DNA of 41,600 nt from NCBI GenBank assembly GCA_950059285.1, contig CATLTV010000023.1:1-41600 (forward strand), in the 5' to 3' direction. The notes under the pieces are model-generated. The model was given only the letters and a program-made list of their open reading frames with translations, ran no database searches and was not told the DNA's origin. The stretch is from an uncultured Pseudomonadota bacterium. GTDB lineage: Bacteria > Myxococcota_A > Bradymonadia > Bradymonadales > Bradymonadaceae. This document shows, piece after piece, positions 35,309 through 41,600 of this stretch; the stretch's first letter is position 1, and each line of letters begins with the position of its first letter. The translations under genes and the position numbers were made by a program.

Positions 35309-37833
35309 TCGTTAATCCCGCAAATCACCCAGCCCTGATTCACGACTTCATTGCCGCGATCTTGCCACGAGCCATACGGGCATTGTGGCCCTGCGCTCCC
35401 CTGCGCTGTCGACTCCAGCACCAGACGTTGTTGTGTGGTGTTGTCACCTGATGGCTCATGTGGCTTCTCTCCACGCATCAAAAGGTACATGTAGTTGCGG
35501 CCCACGCCATAAGGCATCTCATTGAGATCCAACGCACGACCAAAGCCCACGCCATCGGCCTCGACATCCTGCTCCCACAGATTATGCCCAAACGAGCTGT
35601 ATGCGGGATCATCAAAAGGGCAGCCCGAGTTTTTGTCCTGAGACCACGCAAATCCCCATGCAGACTCATCGCGAGGCACGCCAAATGTGGTGTAGTTCTC
35701 ACAACGTGTCGTGTCGAGGAAGCCACTACCATCGTAATCCCCGGGGTGAATGTACAGATCGGTCGTGCACAGGTTGCCTGCTGAGCCAATTGTACCGCTC
35801 GTCATGGGATAGCCCGACGAGGTATCACATTGTGGCGCAGGCGAACTGGAGAGCAATGAAGAGATCGTCTGGGGAGTTGGGCTCACATCATGGTAGGAGG
35901 CCCACTCCATGGATGGATAATGCACAAACGCAAGGTCCTTGATTGGCATCGTGTGGATCGCCTTGTTCTTGTAATCAAGATACGAGGATGTCACTGACCC
36001 CACATCGGCGGTGTTGGTCGTCCAGAGGTCGCGGTTGTTCCAGGTCCAGGTGTTCTGATTATCATCGCTCGTCGTGGCACCAAGCGTCCAGCCACCGCCA
36101 TCAAGGTTCATCCCGCACAACGCCACAAACCCTGGTGTGGGGCCAGCCGCACCATCAGGATCAATCCCAAACAGGCCCGTGGTCTGGGGTGTCGCGCTGT
36201 GCTCAAGGTACTCATAGCAATCGCGCGCAAGCTGGTTATTGCTCCATGTCGTGTACGCGCCGTTTGATTGCTGCTCGGTGGAACGGCAGAATGTGTTGTC
36301 ACGGTTGTTGATAAAGAACGAGCATGATTGACCGCTGCAACGCCCCTCCCAGTTTGTAATATCATCCTCCTGATCTTGCACAGGAAAGACGTTCACAATA
36401 TTGGGCGGCTCGCCGCCATTCCAGGCCATGATTGAGGACATATGCTCCTGGCTACGCGGCGTCACTATCTCCATGCCAAGCGCAGCACAGGTCGAGGCAT
36501 ACGCCTGCTGTGTGGTCTTGAGCGCGGTGCTATCAACACGGTGCAACGTGTACCCTGCGTTGTTGTCCGACACCATGTCGCAGTACACCTCAAGCTGTGT
36601 ACCGTTTTGCGTAAGTATCCAGTAATTCCCCGATGGACTTTGTGGATAGGCCGTAATGATCTCTGCACACGAGGCATAGGGCGTACAGCTCAAACCGTCA
36701 CCTGCCACACCATCAGGACAGGAGCACACAAAGCCACCCTCAGTGTTCTGGCAGGTCGCGAGCGCATCACATGGGTTTGTGGCACACTCATCAATGTCCA
36801 CGCACGCGCCACCCTGATCCACATAACCGCTTTCACACACACAGGAATACGCCCCCTCTGTGTTGACGCACACCTCATGCACGCCACAGCTTGCCGCACC
36901 AGGCGTGACACACTCATCAACGTCCTGACAGGTCACGCCATTGCCCACATATCCCGCATTGCACTCACACTGCTCCATGCCTTGCGCATCGGTCACACAG
37001 GTCGCCACATTCGAGCACATGTCACATGTACTCAAGGTCGGCTGACAGGTCACACCATCACCCATAAACCCTTGATTACACAAGCAATCATAGCCACCTT
37101 CGCGATTCACACAGGTCGCATTGGCGTCGCACAGGTTCACATTATCACACTCGTTGATATCAAGGCAGGTCACGCCATCGCCGCGATATCCAGGAGGACA
37201 CATGCACTGAAACACGGTCTCTCCTGCGCCACCAATGATCTCTGTACAGGTCGCCACATCAGCACATCGCTCACACGTCTTGCACCCCGGTCCAGTCACG
37301 CCATCTGCGGCGCAAAAATCATCAGGAATACAGAGCCCCTGAGAACAGCTAAACTCACCCTCACAGCTGCCTTCTCCACAGGTCACCACACATAATCCCG
37401 TGCCCTCATACGCCTCACATGAAGCGTCCAGACAATCGGCATCATCCATACATGTGGAGCCTCGTGTGCCTGGCATAACCTCACCCATATCCTCCATCAT
37501 ATCAGGCATATCCACGGTCATATCAGACATGTCAGAGGGGGGTGTCATGTCCATATCCTGATCGGGCATGTCCACTGTGGCATCCATGTTTGCATCCACA
37601 GCCATATCCATATCCATATCAACAGGGCCCAGCTTCATGTCGCCTGCTGCATCCACATCCACCAGATCCACATCAGGCAAGGCGTCAGGCCACATCCCCA
37701 GATCACCACCCTCATCCACGCGTACATCAGGTGGAATGTCAAAGCTGCATGACTGCATGGAAACCACAGCGAGCAGCACACTGCAAAGATGCAGAGCACG
37801 AGGGGAGAATGGATTCGGTGTGATGCTCTTCAT
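35305..37833 (-). CDS. EGF-repeat lipoprotein with fibrinogen-like C-terminal domain
   Basis: I start at ATG 37833 (842 residues), which gives a lipoprotein signal peptide (lipobox near MQSC); the frame is open further upstream. A long Asp/Met-rich stalk (DMDMDMAVDANMDATVDM type) follows. Then come Cys-rich EGF-like repeats, about five, several of calcium-binding type (DINECDNVNLCDANATCVN, DVDECVTPG, DIDECATNPCDALATCQN). The C-terminal ~400 residues include SCAEIITAYPQSPSGNYWI and an ALCGMNLDGGGWTLGATTSD segment that resemble fibrinogen/intelectin-type domains, which bind glycans in animals. Probably a cell-surface, calcium-dependent binding protein. Start choice is moderate. Confidence 0.85.
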   Translation of the reverse strand: MKSITPNPFSPRALHLCSVLLAVVSMQSCSFDIPPDVRVDEGGDLGMWPDALPDVDLVDVDAAGDMKLGPVDMDMDMAVDANMDATVDMPDQDMDMTPPSDMSDMTVDMPDMMEDMGEVMPGTRGSTCMDDADCLDASCEAYEGTGLCVVTCGEGSCEGEFSCSQGLCIPDDFCAADGVTGPGCKTCERCADVATCTEIIGGAGETVFQCMCPPGYRGDGVTCLDINECDNVNLCDANATCVNREGGYDCLCNQGFMGDGVTCQPTLSTCDMCSNVATCVTDAQGMEQCECNAGYVGNGVTCQDVDECVTPGAASCGVHEVCVNTEGAYSCVCESGYVDQGGACVDIDECATNPCDALATCQNTEGGFVCSCPDGVAGDGLSCTPYASCAEIITAYPQSPSGNYWILTQNGTQLEVYCDMVSDNNAGYTLHRVDSTALKTTQQAYASTCAALGMEIVTPRSQEHMSSIMAWNGGEPPNIVNVFPVQDQEDDITNWEGRCSGQSCSFFINNRDNTFCRSTEQQSNGAYTTWSNNQLARDCYEYLEHSATPQTTGLFGIDPDGAAGPTPGFVALCGMNLDGGGWTLGATTSDDNQNTWTWNNRDLWTTNTADVGSVTSSYLDYKNKAIHTMPIKDLAFVHYPSMEWASYHDVSPTPQTISSLLSSSPAPQCDTSSGYPMTSGTIGSAGNLCTTDLYIHPGDYDGSGFLDTTRCENYTTFGVPRDESAWGFAWSQDKNSGCPFDDPAYSSFGHNLWEQDVEADGVGFGRALDLNEMPYGVGRNYMYLLMRGEKPHEPSGDNTTQQRLVLESTAQGSAGPQCPYGSWQDRGNEVVNQGWVICGINE

Positions 37834-38026
37834 AAAACAACTCAGGGGTTCTCTGTTCTTTAAATGGGTGACTTCCCCCATAAACATAGCAAAAATCCTA
37901 TCACGAGAACAATCACCGTCACCACACTTCTTGCCCTTGATTATTGGATGGATGTCCGTAAACATTTATGACACATCGCGTCATCGTCTCCATGGCAAAA
38001 ACTCAACCCATTATCGCGGAGCATTC

Positions 38027-41000
38027 ATGTCAACCATTCAACCGATCTCCAATGTCCTGGCCGCAAACCGTGGCGAAATTGCAGTCCGCATTTTTCGCGC
38101 GTGTACAGAGCTTGGCCTTAAAACGACTGCCATTTATAGCTGGGAGGATCGACTCTCGATCCACCGCTATAAAGCAGACAGGGCGTATCAGATTGGTAAA
38201 AAAGGCGCACCTGTCGCATCCTATCTTGATCAGGAAGCACTCATCGCGCTGGCACTCAAACGTGGCGTGGATGCGATTCACCCTGGCTACGGATTCCTCT
38301 CTGAAAACGCGGACTTCGCTGCTCGCGTCATCGACGCTGGGCTGACATGGATTGGCCCATCACCCGAGACCATGCGCGCGCTTGGTGACAAGGTCAGCGC
38401 ACGTAAGGTCGCGCAAGAAGCAGGCGTCCCTGTGGTGCCTGGCTCCAATGGCGCCATCGAATCCGTGGAAGAGGCCAAGGCATTTGCCAAAACCTTTGGG
38501 TTCCCTGTGTTGCTCAAGGCCGCTCACGGCGGCGGCGGACGCGGTATGCGTGTCGTCAACTCCATGGACACACTGGGTGACGCCTTTGACTCCGCACAAC
38601 GCGAAGCACTCGCAGCATTTGGCTCTCCCGAGCTCTTTATCGAACGCTACCTCGACAAACCTCGCCATATTGAGGTCCAGATTCTTGGCGATCAGCATGG
38701 CAACATCGTACACCTCTTTGAGCGTGATTGCTCCGTGCAACGCCGCCACCAGAAGGTTGTCGAAATTGCGCCCGCCCCCGAACTTCCCGATGAAGTAAGA
38801 CAGAAACTCTATGATTACAGCCTGAGAATCGCCAAACATGTCAACTACTACAGCGCGGGCACTGTCGAGTTCCTCGTACAACCCAAAGCTGATTCAGACG
38901 AATACGAAATCTTCTTTATCGAGGTAAACACACGTATTCAGGTTGAGCACACCGTCACCGAGATGATCACAGGCCATGATCTCATCAAGGCAATGATCAG
39001 GGTCGCCGAGGGATATCGCTTGAGTGACAATGAGATAGGCATCTCATCACAGGAGGATATCTCGATTCATGGACAGGCGATTCAGGCTCGTATCACCACG
39101 GAAGATCCAGAGAACCAGTTCGCTCCAGACTCGGGCACAATCATCACCTACCGCTCCGCCGCAGGCTTTGGTATTCGCCTTGATGCAGGCGTTGGCGGTT
39201 CGGGTGCCGTGGTGCTGCCCTACTACGACTCCTTGCTCGTCAAGGTCTCTGCACATGGCCTGAATCTCCAGGATGCGGCCAACAAGCTCGACCGTTCTCT
39301 CGCTGAATTCCGTATCCGTGGCGTCAAGAGCAACATCCGCTTTCTTCAAAACGTGATCCGTCACCCAACCTTCCTCTCGGGCCAGACATGGACTCGATTT
39401 GTCGATGACACCCGAGAACTCTTTGAACTCAAGCCTCGTCAGGACCGTGGCAACAAGGCCCTGAAAGCCATCGGCGATATCATCATCAATGGACCTCCTG
39501 GTTCGCCCACCAAGCTCAAGCGCCCCGCGCCGCTCATTGAGCCAGAGCTTCCCGAAGTGCCCTACACTGCACCTCCTGAATCACCCGCGTACAAGGTCTT
39601 TCGTGAGCAGGGCGCGAGCGCGCTTTCAAAGTGGATTCTTGAACAAGATCAACTCCTTATCACAGACACCACCTTCCGCGACGCGCACCAGTCCTTGCTC
39701 GCTACACGTGTCAGAACACGCGACCTGCTTGATATCGCACCAGCCACTGCGCACGCCCTCCCTGAACTGTTCTCCTATGAGATGTGGGGTGGCGCGACCT
39801 TCGATGTCTGCATGCGTTTCCTTCAGGAAGATCCCTGGGAGCGACTCGCCATGCTCCGCGAAGAGATCCCTGGCTCTCTCTTCCAGATGCTCCTGCGCGG
39901 AGCAAACGCTGTGGGCTACAAAAACTACCCTGATAACGTCGTGCGCGCGTTCGTTCAGGAAGCCGCAACCTCGGGCATCGACGTCTTCCGTATCTTCGAT
40001 GCGCTCAACTACGTCCCCAACATGGAACTCGCCATTGAGGAGGTCAACAAACAGGGTAAAATCGCCGAAACATCAATCTGTTACACGGGCGACGTGCTCT
40101 CACCCAAAGAAGATAAATACACACTTCAATACTACATTGATCTGGCCAAAACTCTTGAAGCTCGCGGCGCCCATATCCTCAATATCAAGGACATGGCGGG
40201 CCTGCTCAAACCAGCCTCGGCCAGAGCGCTTATCAAGGCACTCAAGGATCACGTGGGTATCCCTGTGCACCTGCACACACACGACACCTCGGGCAACGGC
40301 GTGGCCATGTACCTCATGGCCAGCGAGGCAGGCGTAGACATCATCGACTGTGCGCTCTCCAGCATGGCGGGCCTCACAAGCCAGCCCTCCTTGAACGCAG
40401 TCGTTACAGCGCTTCAAAACGATCCTCGCCAACCCAAGCTCAGCGTCGAGGAGCTTCAGAAACTCAGCGATCACTGGGAGACCTTGCGTGAGATCTACTA
40501 CCCATTTGAGTCGGGTCTCAAAGCCAGCACCACCGATGTCTACGTGCATGAAATCCCTGGCGGTCAGTACTCAAACCTCAAACCTCGCGCCATTCAGCTT
40601 GGACTTGGGGACCGTTGGACCGAAATCAAGAAGACCTACCACGATGTCAACCAGGAGCTTGGTAACATCGTCAAGGTGACCCCTACCTCGAAGGTCGTCG
40701 CCGACTTCTCGATGTTCCTTGTACAAAACAACCTCAAAATCAGCGACATCTATGAGCGCCATGCCCAGGGCGAGTCACTCGACTTCCCGCAGTCCGTCAA
40801 GGACTTCTTTGGGGGTTATATTGGACAGCCTCATGGCGGCTTCCCCAAGGAGCTTCAGGAGATTGTCCTGCGTGGAGAGAAACCCCTCACCGAGCGCCCA
40901 GGAAAGACGCTTGATGATTACAACTGGGAAGCCTCCAACGAAGAGCTTGAGTTGCTGCTTGGTCGTCCTTGCTCCAACAGAGAGGCGATCTCATACGCAC

Positions 41001-41512
41001 TCTATCCCGCTGTATTTAAAGGCTTTGCACAGACAGTTCAGGAGTTTGGCGAATATCGCATCCTCGATACGGTGACCTTCCTGTATGGGCTGGAGCTTGG
41101 CGAAGAACGCGTCGTCACCATCGAAGATGGCAAGACCCTTGTGGTGAAGCTGACCGCCATTGGCGCCCCCAGCGAAGACGGCATCCGCAAGCTCTACTTC
41201 CAGCTCAATGGCCAGCCTCGCCAGATCGAGATTCAGGACAAGAGCGTGGAACTCTCCTCCTCATCTGCACGCCAAAAAGCGGATAAAACCAACCCTGAAC
41301 ATGTCGGAGCATCCATGCCTGGCAAGGTCCTTAATGTGCGCATGAGCGTGGGTGATGAAGTCTCCAAAGGTGATGTCATCGCCACAAGTGAAGCGATGAA
41401 GATGGAGACAACCATCACATCTCCTCACGATGGCACCATCCAACAGGTCCTCATCTCGGAAGGTGACCAGATTGGCGCAGGCGATCTGATCGCAGTCATC
41501 AAGAAAAGTTAG
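38027..41512 (+). CDS. pyc: Pyruvate carboxylase
   Basis: It converts pyruvate, bicarbonate and ATP to oxaloacetate, refilling the TCA cycle. The 1161-residue chain from ATG 38027 (with GCGGAG upstream) is a standard single-chain enzyme; the frame remains open far upstream, which is an antisense shadow of the EGF gene. Domains in order: biotin carboxylase (about 1-450; HGGGGRGMRVV at about 167, EVNTRIQVEH at about 299), carboxyltransferase (about 530-830; TFRDAHQSLLATRVRT), the conserved PYC_OADA region, and a C-terminal biotinyl domain with SEAMKME and the biotin-bearing Lys1125. A palindrome follows at the window's end. Confidence 0.97.
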   Translation: MSTIQPISNVLAANRGEIAVRIFRACTELGLKTTAIYSWEDRLSIHRYKADRAYQIGKKGAPVASYLDQEALIALALKRGVDAIHPGYGFLSENADFAARVIDAGLTWIGPSPETMRALGDKVSARKVAQEAGVPVVPGSNGAIESVEEAKAFAKTFGFPVLLKAAHGGGGRGMRVVNSMDTLGDAFDSAQREALAAFGSPELFIERYLDKPRHIEVQILGDQHGNIVHLFERDCSVQRRHQKVVEIAPAPELPDEVRQKLYDYSLRIAKHVNYYSAGTVEFLVQPKADSDEYEIFFIEVNTRIQVEHTVTEMITGHDLIKAMIRVAEGYRLSDNEIGISSQEDISIHGQAIQARITTEDPENQFAPDSGTIITYRSAAGFGIRLDAGVGGSGAVVLPYYDSLLVKVSAHGLNLQDAANKLDRSLAEFRIRGVKSNIRFLQNVIRHPTFLSGQTWTRFVDDTRELFELKPRQDRGNKALKAIGDIIINGPPGSPTKLKRPAPLIEPELPEVPYTAPPESPAYKVFREQGASALSKWILEQDQLLITDTTFRDAHQSLLATRVRTRDLLDIAPATAHALPELFSYEMWGGATFDVCMRFLQEDPWERLAMLREEIPGSLFQMLLRGANAVGYKNYPDNVVRAFVQEAATSGIDVFRIFDALNYVPNMELAIEEVNKQGKIAETSICYTGDVLSPKEDKYTLQYYIDLAKTLEARGAHILNIKDMAGLLKPASARALIKALKDHVGIPVHLHTHDTSGNGVAMYLMASEAGVDIIDCALSSMAGLTSQPSLNAVVTALQNDPRQPKLSVEELQKLSDHWETLREIYYPFESGLKASTTDVYVHEIPGGQYSNLKPRAIQLGLGDRWTEIKKTYHDVNQELGNIVKVTPTSKVVADFSMFLVQNNLKISDIYERHAQGESLDFPQSVKDFFGGYIGQPHGGFPKELQEIVLRGEKPLTERPGKTLDDYNWEASNEELELLLGRPCSNREAISYALYPAVFKGFAQTVQEFGEYRILDTVTFLYGLELGEERVVTIEDGKTLVVKLTAIGAPSEDGIRKLYFQLNGQPRQIEIQDKSVELSSSSARQKADKTNPEHVGASMPGKVLNVRMSVGDEVSKGDVIATSEAMKMETTITSPHDGTIQQVLISEGDQIGAGDLIAVIKKS

Positions 41513-41526
41513 TAGCTTCATACGCG

Positions 41527-41600
41527 TAAGCCAAAAAAGGGTGCGTTCAGGGGCCATTTGACATGTCAAATGGCCCCTGAACGCACCCTTTTTTGGCTTA
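41527..41600. terminator. Palindrome of at least 74 bp behind pyc (palindrome 10)
   Basis: Perfect 37-base arms without a loop (centre between 41563 and 41564) run to the last base of the window, so it may be longer. The arm reads AAGCCAAAAAAGGGTGCG inward from the left edge, so T-tracts flank the stem on both strands. It begins 15 bp after the stop. Confidence 0.85.

Noticed and set aside
37568-38026. N-terminal extension of pyruvate carboxylase by 153 residues
   Set aside because: The extension is antisense to the EGF-type lipoprotein, mirrors its D/M codons, and no family member has it. ATG 38027 has a ribosome site and the usual N-terminus.

Overview
The window reads as a chromosomal segment of a Gram-negative bacterium, most plausibly a Myxococcota/Bradymonadia-type deltaproteobacterium. 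This placement is inferred from protein style: many secreted lipoproteins with Cys-rich, EGF-like and FG-GAP-like modules, Myxococcus-type disulfide repeats, a TPR-GTPase fusion and RNI-type leucine-rich repeat proteins. No taxonomic marker gene is complete in the window. There is no sign of a phage, transposase or CRISPR array.

Left edge (1-735): no protein gene. On the minus strand there is a degenerate tandem repeat of about 122 bp in five copies. Every copy carries a TTGACA box, exactly 17 bp, and a GATAAA/CATAAA box, with A/T-rich DNA upstream and a GC-rich discriminator downstream. Beyond the last copy is a boxA-like rRNA leader. I read this as a five-promoter array driving an rRNA operon that lies just off the left end.

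Regions. 750-4518: an LRR protein (-) and a Cys-rich lipoprotein (+). 4636-8568: a TPR/dynamin-like GTPase (-), divergent from ssb (+). 8654-12363: a secreted WD40 propeller and a GGDEF diguanylate cyclase (both -). 12502-17987: a pectate-lyase-like lipoprotein, an unknown (-), then an EcsC-like/metallophosphoesterase pair. 18052-18280: an undescribed structured RNA (-) with a predicted pseudoknot and its own terminator. 18427-23487: an LRR-like protein, formimidoylglutamate deiminase and an FG-GAP-type lipoprotein (all -). 23765-26928: an unknown, a PEGA membrane protein and a Ycf46-like AAA ATPase (+). 26937-28049: an unknown membrane protein (-). 28300-32988: acetyl-CoA synthetase, a phospholipase-D-type nuclease lipoprotein and a SUKH protein (+). 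33022-41512: an unknown (-), a DUF1508-like secreted protein (+), an EGF/fibrinogen-like lipoprotein (-) and pyruvate carboxylase (+).

The most striking feature of the window is a set of ten very long, almost perfect palindromes (48-82 bp, arms up to 39 bp, loops 0-4 nt). Nine sit directly behind genes. Several contain A- and T-tracts and look like bidirectional intrinsic terminators; others have no U-tract. Two copies 4 kb apart are the same 72-bp palindrome and differ only by a compensatory G-C to A-T change. Two palindromes reach into stop codons, and one lies in a divergent promoter region where no terminator is expected.

Metabolically, acetyl-CoA synthetase and pyruvate carboxylase link acetate and pyruvate to the TCA cycle, and HutF serves histidine breakdown. 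The rest is mostly cell-surface and signalling proteins of unknown role.
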